From assembly GCF_902158555.1 (NCBI RefSeq), contig NZ_CABGGS010000047.1:1-64000 (forward strand): a stretch of DNA of 64,000 nt. Reading direction: 5' to 3'. Below the pieces are notes generated by a model. It was not told the origin of the DNA. It made no database searches and worked only from the letters and a program-made list of their open reading frames with translations. Made by a program: the position numbers and the translations under genes. Each line of letters opens with the position of its first letter. Within the stretch, counting starts at the first letter, position 1. Shown here piece by piece: positions 8,557 through 17,541 of the stretch. This DNA comes from Klebsiella spallanzanii. GTDB lineage: Bacteria > Pseudomonadota > Gammaproteobacteria > Enterobacterales > Enterobacteriaceae.

Positions 8557-11052
8557 ATGTCGCTTACATCATTGATCTCATCATCCGGCGCAAGCCGAAC
8601 CCCCACCCCGCTAGCGGTTGTCATTCGGTTATTACTCTGTGGTACCCCGCTGCTGATCGCGCCTGGTTTTGCACAGGCGACAGTTCAACCATCGCGCGTC
8701 TACGCTATTCCTGCCGGGCAGTTGAACCAGCAGCTTAGCCAGTTTGCCGCTCAGTCAGGGGTGTATCTGGCAGGCGACGCCAGTCTGGCGACCGGGAGCG
8801 GTACAGCGTTGACGGGGAACTATGGCGTAGAAGAGGGATTTGGCATTTTACTTGTCGGCAGCGGCCTGCAGGCGGTACGACAGTCCAACGGATCCTATGT
8901 GTTAGAAAAAATCTCCTCGGACGATAAGATGCTGGTGTTGGCAAGCGTCAATCAGAATGGCGTCACGGAGGGATCAGGATCCTACACCACGCGCAGTATG
9001 AATACCGCCACGGCGCTGAACCTGTCGCCACGCGAAACGCCGCAGTCGGTAAGCGTGATGACGCGCCAGCGCATGAACGACCAGAGCATCATCTCGCTGG
9101 ACGAAGCGATGGGACAAAGTACCGGGGTTAACGTCGTTAATCAGAATGGCTTTCAGGTGAAATACGAATCACGTGGGTTCGTGATGGACAACATCAAGGA
9201 GGATGGCGTCAACGCCTCCACCCAAAACAGCGTGATGAACGCTTTTCAGGCATCAAGCGAATCGCCCGATATGGCAATTTATGATCGGGTGGAGATCCTG
9301 CGAGGTGCCTCTGGCCTGACCCAAGGGAGCGGCGAACCTGGAGGCACGGTGAATCTGGTGCGTAAAAAACCCACTTATCAATTCCAGGGATATAGCAGTG
9401 TCAGTGCAGGCAGTTGGGACAACTACCGCGGCGAAATGGATATTTCAGGGCCGTTAAATGATGATGCTACTCTGCGCGGCCGCGTGGTAGGCGTATATCA
9501 GAATAAACAAAGCTTTGTGGATTATATTCATAGCGAACGCAATGTGCTGTACGGCGTGCTGGCCTACGACCTTACCCCCGATACCATTGCGACGGGAGGC
9601 ATCAACTGGCAGAAGACTCGCTCGGTACCTGACATCTATGGTGTTCCGTTCGCCACCGACAAAAGCAGTCTGAATCTGCCTCGTTCAACCTATCTGGGCG
9701 CTAGCTGGAACCGCGTCAGTTTTGAAAAAATCAATCCGTTCGTTGAGCTTGAACATATTTTTGCCAACGACTGGATGTTGAAAAGTGCCCTCAACTACAC
9801 CCACTCCCGCTCCGACGGCAGGTATATCAGTGCATGGGGCAACAGTACGACAGGGGTCGATCCAGCCGTGGGCACGGGCAGACTCAACAACAATCTGCGC
9901 TACGACAACAAAGGCGAACAGTGGGGTTACAACCTGAGCATGAGCGGCCCGTTTGAATGGCTGGGGCGCAGCCACGAACTGGTGTTCGGCGGTGATTACC
10001 AGAAAGAAAATTTCGACAACGAGTTTGGCAGGATCGCCAACACCGCTACGGTCGATATCTACAACTGGCAGCCAGAATCCGTGGCTGAACCTGACTGGTC
10101 GAATCTCGATCTTTACAACAGCCGCTACAACGATCGTTACAACGTTTATCAGCGCGGACTGTTCGCCACAACACGACTGGAACTGGCGGATGACTGGAAG
10201 TTGATCCTCGGTGGTCGATATAGTGCTTACAGCTATGACTACTACTATGACAACCACCGTAATAGCTCCTCCAACGAGCATAGCAGCCTGCACGTGCGCG
10301 ATAAATTCGTCCCCTACGGCGGCCTGCTGTGGGATTTTGCCACTCACTATACCTGGTATCTCAGCTACGCGGACATCTACAAGCCGCAAAGCGAGCGGGA
10401 CAGCAGCAATAACATTCTGCCCGCCATCACCGGCGTCAACTATGAAACAGGTGTGAAAGGCGAATTCCTGAATGGCGATCTGAACGCCTCACTGGCGCTG
10501 TTCCGCATCATCCAGTCCAACCGTGCGCTTTCCGAGCCGGACAGCTCTGTCTGTGTCGATGCTGACAGCGGTTGCTACAGTGCTGAGGGAAAGGTGCGCA
10601 GTCAGGGCGTCGAGCTGGAAATAGCCGGTAAGCTCACCGAAGGCTGGCAGATTCAGGCAGGCTACACGCTGACCAACAGCAAATACCTCGAGGCCACGGA
10701 GAGTCAAAAGGCCGCTGGATTCAGCCCGCGTACGCCGAAGCACATGTTCAAGCTGTACAGCAGCTACACGTTGCCTGGCGAGTTAAACCAGTGGACTATC
10801 GGCGCAGGCCTGACGGCGCAGACCGCCACAGCAACCTACATTAACCGGACCTACGGACTGTATCAGGGGGGTTACACTCTGCTGAACGCCAACGTGAGCT
10901 ACCGCTACAGCGATAACCTGAGCTTTAACCTGGTGGGCAACAACCTGACTGACAAGGTCTACTACCGCAATCTGGTCAACCGCCACCTTGGCGGCAACAA
11001 CTTTTACGGCGATCCACGCAACTTTATGCTGACGGCAAAATACACGTTTTGA
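8557..11052 (+). CDS. TonB-dependent siderophore receptor with STN signalling domain
   Basis: An 831-residue outer-membrane transducer. It has a long signal region ending near GFAQA, then an STN/secretin-type signalling domain (about residues 50-115: YAIPAGQLNQQLSQFAAQSG). A plug domain (about 150-270) has SPRETPQSVSVMTRQRM and RVEILRGASGLTQGSGEPGG. A 22-strand barrel ends in AKYTF with the usual terminal Phe. It matches the FpvA/FecA type, in which the N-terminal domain talks to the FecR-like protein. The ligand is probably a hydroxamate or other ferri-siderophore, not determinable here. An AAGGT RBS lies 5' of the ATG. The iron ABC importer genes usual beside fecA are absent. Confidence 0.93.
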   Translation: MSLTSLISSSGASRTPTPLAVVIRLLLCGTPLLIAPGFAQATVQPSRVYAIPAGQLNQQLSQFAAQSGVYLAGDASLATGSGTALTGNYGVEEGFGILLVGSGLQAVRQSNGSYVLEKISSDDKMLVLASVNQNGVTEGSGSYTTRSMNTATALNLSPRETPQSVSVMTRQRMNDQSIISLDEAMGQSTGVNVVNQNGFQVKYESRGFVMDNIKEDGVNASTQNSVMNAFQASSESPDMAIYDRVEILRGASGLTQGSGEPGGTVNLVRKKPTYQFQGYSSVSAGSWDNYRGEMDISGPLNDDATLRGRVVGVYQNKQSFVDYIHSERNVLYGVLAYDLTPDTIATGGINWQKTRSVPDIYGVPFATDKSSLNLPRSTYLGASWNRVSFEKINPFVELEHIFANDWMLKSALNYTHSRSDGRYISAWGNSTTGVDPAVGTGRLNNNLRYDNKGEQWGYNLSMSGPFEWLGRSHELVFGGDYQKENFDNEFGRIANTATVDIYNWQPESVAEPDWSNLDLYNSRYNDRYNVYQRGLFATTRLELADDWKLILGGRYSAYSYDYYYDNHRNSSSNEHSSLHVRDKFVPYGGLLWDFATHYTWYLSYADIYKPQSERDSSNNILPAITGVNYETGVKGEFLNGDLNASLALFRIIQSNRALSEPDSSVCVDADSGCYSAEGKVRSQGVELEIAGKLTEGWQIQAGYTLTNSKYLEATESQKAAGFSPRTPKHMFKLYSSYTLPGELNQWTIGAGLTAQTATATYINRTYGLYQGGYTLLNANVSYRYSDNLSFNLVGNNLTDKVYYRNLVNRHLGGNNFYGDPRNFMLTAKYTF

Positions 11053-11113
11053 TTGCCGGACCTCCCTCTCAATGGAACGCGGCCTGCCACTGGCAGGTCG
11101 CTGGCTTGACACG

Positions 11114-12778
11114 ATGCAAACACTTAAACGCTTTTATCACCTGATGTCCCCTTTCTGGTGTGCCCGCAGTGCAGCCCTGCACTGGCTTTTACTATTGACA
11201 ATCATCGGCCTGACGTTATCGGTGGTAGCCATCAGCGTGTTGTATAACAACTGGAGCAAAGATTTTTATGATGCGTTGGCCGATTATTTCCAGCACGCCT
11301 CTATTGCGGCTTTAGCACTGCGCTATACGGGTTATACCATGCTGTTTGTGTTGACTATCGTCTGCGGTAACTGGCTTAAAAAATTGCTGATCATACGTTG
11401 CCGCCGTGAAATGACGCAGCGTTTCGAGCAGATGTGGTTGGCAGGCGGCGCCCACTATCGGCTCAGTATGACCAGCGAGCCGGACAATCCGGACCAGCGA
11501 ATTGCCGAAGACATCAACCTGTTGATTACACAGAGTCTGGAGATGTTGCTTTCGCTGGTAAAAAATATCGCCCGTCTGTTTTCATTCATCGCCATTCTCT
11601 GGCAGCTGTCCGGCGTACACACACTGCACCTCAGCGATGGCTACACCATAACCATCCACGGATATCTGGTGTGGACCGCTCTGGGCTATGCTGCGTTGAG
11701 CAGCGTACTGGCTCATCTGTTCGGCCGTCATTTGCATGGACTCAACGTGGCACAACAGCACGCTGAAGCGGACTACCGAGCCACTCTGTTGCGCATACGG
11801 GAACATGGCGAGCAGATCGCGTTTTACCGCGGGGAAGAGGCTGAGCATGTGCGAATGCAGCAACGTTTTCTGACCATCACAAAAAACTGGCGCCACCTGA
11901 TGGGCCAGGAGTTCAGGCTGGAGACGTTTACCACTCTCTACTTCCGCTTTAGCCTGATGATCCCGGTATTTGCCGTGTTGCCACTATACCTGACGCGTCT
12001 GGTCTCGCTGGGAGCAATCATGCAGGCCCGAGCCGCCTTCGGCTACGTGCTGGACGCCTTTGGTTGGTTTATCGACTCCTATCGCCAGCTGGCGCGATGG
12101 TCCGCCACCGTAGAGCGGCTGTGGGAATTCCAGAGCAGCCTGCAGTATTTACCGATATCGCCGGCAATACCCTGCGCAGGCACAGCCCTGAACATCTTCG
12201 GGCTGACCGTGCGCCACGCCGACGGTACAGCTTTGTTTTTCCCCTTTACAGCTACGCTCTTACCGGGTGAATGGGCCGTACTTTCAGCACCCAGCGGTAG
12301 CGGCAAGACGACGCTACTGCGCGCGTTGGCTGGTCTATGCCCCGCCGCATCGGGACAATGGAGTCTTCCGGCAGGAGGTATGCTGTGCCTGCCGCAAAAA
12401 ACCTATCTGCCGCAGGAGACGCTACGTCGCGTGTTGAGCTATCCGCTGACGCAAACACCGGATACGCCGCAACTACGACATGTGTTAACCCAAGTTGGCC
12501 TGCCATCACTCTGCCGTCGGTTGGATGAGGTATGTGACTGGGGGCGCGTATTGTCGGGCGGCGAGCAACAACGTCTGGCGTTGGCCCGCGCCCTGTTATT
12601 GCAGCCTGCGTTGTTGTGTCTGGACGAGGCAACCAGCCATCTGGACGACGCGGCTGCTATTGACCTACTCGGGCTGTTGCAAGAGGCATTACCACAGACG
12701 ATAGTACTGGCCATCAGCCACCAACCTGCAGTCTTCGAACTCTTTGAGCATCATTGGGTGCTAGAGCCGCGGCACTAG
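11114..12778 (+). CDS. YddA/SbmA-type ABC transporter (fused permease-ATPase)
   Basis: A 554-residue half transporter. Residues 1-340 hold about six membrane helices with a conserved NNWSKDFYDALADY segment and a DNPDQRIAEDI motif typical of the YddA/SbmA/BacA-related family. Residues ~370-550 form the nucleotide-binding domain: Walker [12 protein letters not shown], signature LSGGEQQRLALARAL, Walker B LLCLDEATSHLDD. It starts ~60 bases after the receptor gene, so it is probably co-transcribed. An in-frame ATG at 11072 would add 14 residues. Related genes often sit beside siderophore receptors, suggesting export or processing of a siderophore, but the direction of transport is unproven. Confidence 0.85.
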   Translation: MQTLKRFYHLMSPFWCARSAALHWLLLLTIIGLTLSVVAISVLYNNWSKDFYDALADYFQHASIAALALRYTGYTMLFVLTIVCGNWLKKLLIIRCRREMTQRFEQMWLAGGAHYRLSMTSEPDNPDQRIAEDINLLITQSLEMLLSLVKNIARLFSFIAILWQLSGVHTLHLSDGYTITIHGYLVWTALGYAALSSVLAHLFGRHLHGLNVAQQHAEADYRATLLRIREHGEQIAFYRGEEAEHVRMQQRFLTITKNWRHLMGQEFRLETFTTLYFRFSLMIPVFAVLPLYLTRLVSLGAIMQARAAFGYVLDAFGWFIDSYRQLARWSATVERLWEFQSSLQYLPISPAIPCAGTALNIFGLTVRHADGTALFFPFTATLLPGEWAVLSAPSGSGKTTLLRALAGLCPAASGQWSLPAGGMLCLPQKTYLPQETLRRVLSYPLTQTPDTPQLRHVLTQVGLPSLCRRLDEVCDWGRVLSGGEQQRLALARALLLQPALLCLDEATSHLDDAAAIDLLGLLQEALPQTIVLAISHQPAVFELFEHHWVLEPRH

Positions 12779-12958
12779 CATCGTAAAGGTTAGGCCAACC
12801 ATGCACTCACTGCGAACACGGGCATTGCGACCTTGCTTCTTTCCGTTCCGTGCCAGCAGCGGACTTTTCTAATGCCGCTGATGTATTAATCAATGGAGAG
12901 CAGGCCATATTTATAATATAAATTGACGGGTACGCTGAATTTTACAGGAACCTCTCCG

Positions 12959-13942
12959 ATGAATATTGCCGCCTCCATTGCCCTTTTGAGCGCTTGCCCA
13001 TTTGTGAGTCTGGCAGCAGTACCGGTGACCTTCTCCGAAACTGTCCTGGATGCCGCTGGACCAAAAGGCCCTTTGAAAGGCACGTTACTTACCCCGAATT
13101 CAAAACCAACAGCCGTTGTTCTTATCGTTCCTGGCTCCGGACCGACCGATCAGGATGGAAACAACCCGCTTGGTGTGAATGCATCGCCTTACCGACTTCT
13201 TGCTGAAGGCCTGGCTGCCAAAGGCTTTGCGACGCTTCGTATCGACAAACGTGGAATGTTCGCTAGCGCAATGGCCGTAGAGGATGCCAATGCGGTGACG
13301 ATTGCTGACTATGTTGACGACGTTCGATCCTGGGTAGACGTGCTTAAACGTCACATGCACACTCCCTGTATTTGGGTTTTAGGACACAGCGAAGGGGGCG
13401 TAGTCGCACTTGCCTCGGCTCAAGAAGAGGATGTGTGCGGCGTGGTTCTTATCGCAACGCCCGGGAGGCGGATGGGCGAGGTGTTGAGGGGGCAACTTAA
13501 CGCTAATCCGGAAAACGAAATACTATTAAAGCAGGCACTGCCGATAATTGATGCTCTGGAGCATCGGCGGCGAGTCGATATTACGAATATGCACCCAGCA
13601 CTACAAAGTCTCTTTAATCCTGCGGTTCAGGGTTTTTTGATCAATGCGTTTTCATATAATCCGGGTCATCTCATTTCGAGGATTTCCAAACCCGTGTTAG
13701 TGCTACAAGGGCAACGTGATCTCCAGGTGGAAGAAACGGATGCAAGACTGCTTAAGGCCGCGAATCCTCAAGTGTCCCTGGTTATACTGCCCAATATGAA
13801 CCATGTTATGAAAGAGGTGGCTTCGGACGATCGCAAGGCGAATATCGCCTCATACGCTGAACCCGCGCTCCCCTTAGCTCCCGGTTTAATCGACTCGATT
13901 GAGCATTTCCTGAACCACAACTCACCTTTTCCCGAAAAGTAA
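12959..13942 (+). CDS. Secreted alpha/beta hydrolase
   Basis: A 327-residue protein with an N-terminal signal-like segment (MNIAASIALLSACPFVSLAAVP) and an alpha/beta-hydrolase fold: oxyanion region LIVPGSGPTDQDG, nucleophile elbow GHSEGG, an acidic residue in VLQGQRDLQV and a catalytic His in LPNMNHVMK. This arrangement is typical of periplasmic serine esterases or peptidases of the dienelactone-hydrolase-like group. The start at ATG 12959 follows AGGA at good spacing. A TTG 12 codons upstream is less likely. The substrate is unknown, and an independent transcript is likely. Confidence 0.82.
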   Translation: MNIAASIALLSACPFVSLAAVPVTFSETVLDAAGPKGPLKGTLLTPNSKPTAVVLIVPGSGPTDQDGNNPLGVNASPYRLLAEGLAAKGFATLRIDKRGMFASAMAVEDANAVTIADYVDDVRSWVDVLKRHMHTPCIWVLGHSEGGVVALASAQEEDVCGVVLIATPGRRMGEVLRGQLNANPENEILLKQALPIIDALEHRRRVDITNMHPALQSLFNPAVQGFLINAFSYNPGHLISRISKPVLVLQGQRDLQVEETDARLLKAANPQVSLVILPNMNHVMKEVASDDRKANIASYAEPALPLAPGLIDSIEHFLNHNSPFPEK

Positions 13943-14129
13943 CAGCTGCTCTGCTCTCGGCAAATGAACTCCCTCACATAGGGTCTGCTTCGTGCTGGGA
14001 GCGGACATTTCGCGTAGTCAGGAGCAAGAAAAATCATGTTTTTAGGCTACGGAAAAGGCATACGGGGTATGCCGAACTTGAAAGCCTAAACTCTGGTTGT
14101 TTTTCTCCAGTCGCCGCCACTAAACCTAA

Positions 14130-14876
14130 TTACAATTCCTGAGCCGTTGGTCTGAAAATAATTTCACTCACACCAACATCTTCTGGTTCATTAATAGCGA
14201 AGGCTACCATGCGTGCATAGGTTTCTGCTGGCACACCGACATTTTCAACGTAATCCTGATTTGCCGCCTTCACGTCTTCATCTGTTATATGCTCCAGCAG
14301 TTCTGTTTTAACTGCACCGGGAGAGACTAACGTGACACGGATATTATGTGCCGCCATTTCCTGGCGCAAACCCTCTGTTAAAGCACGGACAGCAAATTTT
14401 GTCGCTGAATAGACAGCAGAACTCTGGAAGACAAGGTGTGCAGCAACAGATGCGGTGTTAATGATATGACCTGTTTTTTGTGATTTCATATAAGGCAGCA
14501 CCGCAGCAATCCCGTGTAGAACCCCGCGCAGATTGACATCAATCATCTGATTCCATTCATCAACATTTCCCTGATCAAGGCGGGAAAGTGGCATCAGGCC
14601 GGCATTATTGATAAGCACATCTACACGACCGAATTTGTTGACTGTTGTCTCAATGAGGTTGTTTACGTCATCAAGTTTCGTCACATCGGTTGCGACGGCA
14701 ATTGCTTCTTTATTCTGCTTTTGGAGCTCACTCGCAATAGCCTCTATGCGGTCTATTCTTCGCGCTGCCATCACAACCTTTGCTCCTTTTTCAGCAAGAT
14801 GACGTGCAGCCGCCTCACCCATACCGCTTGATGCGCCAGTAATTACAATTACTTTTCCTATGATGTTATCTGTCAT
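14130..14876 (-). CDS. Short-chain dehydrogenase/reductase (SDR)
   Basis: A 248-residue classical SDR. It has an N-terminal NAD(P)-binding TGASSGMG motif at residues ~13-20, NNAG in the fourth strand, a catalytic Ser (INTASVA), and YSATK for the Tyr/Lys pair. An Arg pair after the second strand (AARRID) favours NADP(H). Such enzymes reduce carbonyls or oxidise alcohols of many small molecules, and the substrate cannot be inferred. It is divergent from the next regulator gene, and the AT-rich gap 14877-15244 holds a copy of the dispersed repeat. Confidence 0.88.
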   Translation of the reverse strand: MTDNIIGKVIVITGASSGMGEAAARHLAEKGAKVVMAARRIDRIEAIASELQKQNKEAIAVATDVTKLDDVNNLIETTVNKFGRVDVLINNAGLMPLSRLDQGNVDEWNQMIDVNLRGVLHGIAAVLPYMKSQKTGHIINTASVAAHLVFQSSAVYSATKFAVRALTEGLRQEMAAHNIRVTLVSPGAVKTELLEHITDEDVKAANQDYVENVGVPAETYARMVAFAINEPEDVGVSEIIFRPTAQEL

Positions 14877-15244
14877 TTTTACTATTCCTGAATAGGGGAA
14901 AGGCTGTTGTCATCACTATCAGACTGAGATTCTTCAGACTTCAGTGACACGTTCCTGAACAGGGATAATCTTAGCAGTGGAGCATTAATTCGATAATGCG
15001 CATAAATTTATAGCGATTATGAGTACAGCTCATTAATGTGAGTTAAATACAATGCAAAGTCCGCTTCGCTCAAAGCAGCCCTTAGCCGTTACCACAGACA
15101 AGTTTGTGCCAGCAACGCACATCAGCCGACGACCCCGTCCACTCAATATCAAACAACCAGCACAAGCCCCCTCACCGCAGCAGGAAAGATGCCCTCTGCA
15201 TATGCCCTGTTGACTTATTCTGTAAAAAGATTACTTTTCAGGAC

Positions 15245-16225
15245 ATGAAGAAAATACTCATTATTGTCCCCGATGGCGGCATGTTGTTTGAATCCGCAGG
15301 TATTGCCGACATTCTGATGCAGGCCAACCGTCTGCATCCGGAAGGCGCTACGGACAGCTGTTATCAGGTCCAACTCGCGACAACCCAGCCGCATCAGGTG
15401 ATCCATGGTCAGTCTGGTTTAAATCTGCTGGCCGATCATCGCCTGCACGAGATAGACCCGCGCGAGCCTCTCGATACCATCATGATTACCGGCAGAGGTC
15501 AAAATCCGCAGGAAGGGATTGCGGTGGTTGACTGGCTGCGCCTTGCCGCTCCCCATGCCCGCCGCATTGCCTCCATTTGCGGCGGTGCGATGCTGCTGGC
15601 GCAAACCGGGCTGCTGGACGGCAGGCGCGCCACCACCCACTGGAAGCTACTGGAAACCATGCAGGCGGAATATCCTCAGGTGCGCGTGGAAGGCGGTCCG
15701 CTCTATATTCAGGACGAACACATCTGGACCTCAGGCGGGGTCAGCTCCGGCTTCGACCTGACGCTAGCGCTGGTTGAAGAGGATTACGGCTTCAGCCTGG
15801 CGCGCGACATCGCTCAGGACTTCGTCATGTATCTGCGCCGTCCCGGCGGCCAGCTGCAATTTAGCCGCTACAACCTTCAACAAACCAGCACTCTGGGCCC
15901 TATTAACGATCTGCTGGCCTGGTTGCTTGAGAACCTCACCGCCGACCTTAGCGTGGACAAACTGGCGGAAAAAGTCGCCATGAGTCCGCGAAATTTCACC
16001 CGCGTATTTACCCGTGAAACCGGCGCATCTCCGGCGCGCTACGTCGCCGAAGCCCGTCTCGCCGCTGCCCGGCAGCGTCTGGAGCAAACTCACGAGACGC
16101 TGGAGCGTATCGCCGAACAAACGGGATTTGGCAGCAGCATCAACCTACGGCGGCTGTTTGAAAAACAGCTCCACCTCACACCGGGTGAATATCGCCAGCG
16201 CTTTCACTGTCGTAAAATGGCGTAA
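15245..16225 (+). CDS. GlxA-family regulator (DJ-1/PfpI domain + AraC HTH)
   Basis: A 326-residue transcription factor. The N-terminal ~190 residues form a DJ-1/PfpI-like amidotransferase domain (ILIIVPDGGMLFESAGIADIL, ASICGGAMLLAQTGLLDG with the elbow Cys). The C-terminal ~100 residues form a double AraC helix-turn-helix (LAEKVAMSPRNFTRVFTRETG, IAEQTGFGSSINLRRLFEK). The start at 15245 is preceded by AGGA. An ORF extension to 15104 has non-conserved sequence. Members sense small metabolites and often control neighbouring genes, here probably the GAPDH gene 78 bases downstream. Confidence 0.9.
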   Translation: MKKILIIVPDGGMLFESAGIADILMQANRLHPEGATDSCYQVQLATTQPHQVIHGQSGLNLLADHRLHEIDPREPLDTIMITGRGQNPQEGIAVVDWLRLAAPHARRIASICGGAMLLAQTGLLDGRRATTHWKLLETMQAEYPQVRVEGGPLYIQDEHIWTSGGVSSGFDLTLALVEEDYGFSLARDIAQDFVMYLRRPGGQLQFSRYNLQQTSTLGPINDLLAWLLENLTADLSVDKLAEKVAMSPRNFTRVFTRETGASPARYVAEARLAAARQRLEQTHETLERIAEQTGFGSSINLRRLFEKQLHLTPGEYRQRFHCRKMA

Positions 16226-16303
16226 AGTGATCCTTTTTTGTCATTTACGCCAATCCATGACCGGCCTACATTAGCTCCAGAGACAACAGATAAGGAGTTG
16301 ATC

Positions 16304-17314
16304 ATGGTAAAGGTCGGTATTAACGGTTTTGGCCGTATCGGACGTAACGTACTGCGTGCTGCACAGGGCAATCCGGACATTCAGATTGTGGCAATCAACG
16401 ATCTGACAGACAGTAAAACGCTGGCGCATCTGCTGAAATACGACTCGCTGCTCGGAAAACTCGACGCCGACGTTACCGCCGGTGAGGGGCAACTGGTGGT
16501 TGACGGTAAACCCATTACCGTGTTCAGCGAACGCGACCCGGCCAATATCCCGTGGCGTGAGCGTGAAGTCGATATCGTTATTGAAGCTACCGGCTTCTTC
16601 ACTGACCGTGATAAGGCGGCGGTGCATATTCACAGCGGTGGCGCAAAGCGCGTGATTATCTCCGCTCCCGGTAAAAACGACGATTTAACCATCGTGATGG
16701 GCGTTAACGATGGGCTCTACTCCCCGGATAAACACTTTGTTGTCAGCAACGGGAGCTGTACGACTAACGGCCTGGCACCCGCCGCACAGGTTCTGCACCA
16801 GCATTTTGGTATTAAGCATGGTCTGATGAACACCACCCACGCCTACACCAACAGCCAGGCGCTGCACGACCAGCCGGAAAAAGACCTGCGTGGTGCCCGC
16901 GCCGCTGCACTGTCGATAGTGCCTTATTCCAGCGGCGCCGCAAAGGCGCTGGGCAAGGTCATCCCTGAGCTGGATGGCCGCTTAACCGGTTACTCGCTGC
17001 GCGTCCCGGTTCCGGTAGTGTCCATTGTCGACCTGACCGTCACGCTTGAGCGGGATGTAACTGCAGAAGAGGTCAATAATGCGTTTCGTGACGCCGCCGC
17101 GACGGGACCACTGCAAGGGATCCTCGGCTATAGCGATGAACCGCTCGTCTCAAGCGACTACCAGGGTGACCCGCGCTCTTCCATTATCGACGGTCTGTCA
17201 ACGCTGGTGATTGGCGGCAATATGGTCAAAATACTGGCGTGGTACGACAACGAATGGGGATTCTCAAACCGCCTCGTCGACCTGGCGCTGATGATGGCAA
17301 GGCGTGAACGCTAA
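16304..17314 (+). CDS. Type I glyceraldehyde-3-phosphate dehydrogenase paralogue
   Basis: A 336-residue full-length GAPDH. It has an N-terminal NAD-binding VGINGFGRIGR, the active-site NGSCTTNG with the catalytic Cys at ~152 (the second Cys of the usual SCTTNC is Gly), a catalytic His region (MNTTHAYTNSQ), and WYDNEWGFSNR near the end. The start ATG 16304 follows AAGGAG. The enzyme converts glyceraldehyde-3-phosphate to 1,3-bisphosphoglycerate with NAD. It differs clearly from housekeeping GapA, and its private GlxA-type regulator suggests an inducible role. It could instead act on erythrose-4-phosphate or another aldehyde. Confidence 0.9.
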   Translation: MVKVGINGFGRIGRNVLRAAQGNPDIQIVAINDLTDSKTLAHLLKYDSLLGKLDADVTAGEGQLVVDGKPITVFSERDPANIPWREREVDIVIEATGFFTDRDKAAVHIHSGGAKRVIISAPGKNDDLTIVMGVNDGLYSPDKHFVVSNGSCTTNGLAPAAQVLHQHFGIKHGLMNTTHAYTNSQALHDQPEKDLRGARAAALSIVPYSSGAAKALGKVIPELDGRLTGYSLRVPVPVVSIVDLTVTLERDVTAEEVNNAFRDAAATGPLQGILGYSDEPLVSSDYQGDPRSSIIDGLSTLVIGGNMVKILAWYDNEWGFSNRLVDLALMMARRER

Positions 17315-17338
17315 CCCCCTGCTCTCGCACTCAATCTA

Positions 17339-17375
17339 AAAAGCATAAATGCCTTCTAGGGGCATTTATGCTTTT
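17339..17375. terminator. Bidirectional terminator after GAPDH paralogue
   Basis: A perfect 15-bp inverted repeat (aaaagcataaatgcc / ggcatttatgctttt) with a 7-base loop carries an A run on the left and a T run on the right. It can therefore end the GAPDH transcript and the leftward transcript ending at 17437. Confidence 0.85.
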
Positions 17376-17436
17376 ACGGCAATGTGCGGAATGCAAATAT
17401 TTTCTGATCAGGTATTCCTGTCGTGCTGGAAAATAT

Positions 17437-17511
17437 TTAGTGCACAAATAACGCGATCAAAATAATGATAGGAATAGGCACACCCAGAAAGAAAAGCAAT
17501 ATTGAACGCAT
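17437..17511 (-). CDS. 24-residue membrane peptide
   Basis: A very short gene. ATG at 17511 lies after a strong AAGGAGGAACCT site and encodes MRSILLFFLGVPIPIIIL continuing to a His-stop at 17437. Almost the whole product is one hydrophobic helix with a Pro-rich kink and a single N-terminal Arg, as in small inner-membrane proteins. It starts 30 bases after the stop of the 327-residue membrane protein and runs in the same direction, so the two are probably co-transcribed. I recall similar small peptides in enterobacteria but know no function. Confidence 0.65.
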   Translation of the reverse strand: MRSILLFFLGVPIPIIILIALFVH

Positions 17512-17541
17512 AGGTTCCTCCTTCATAATGAATATTGAAAG

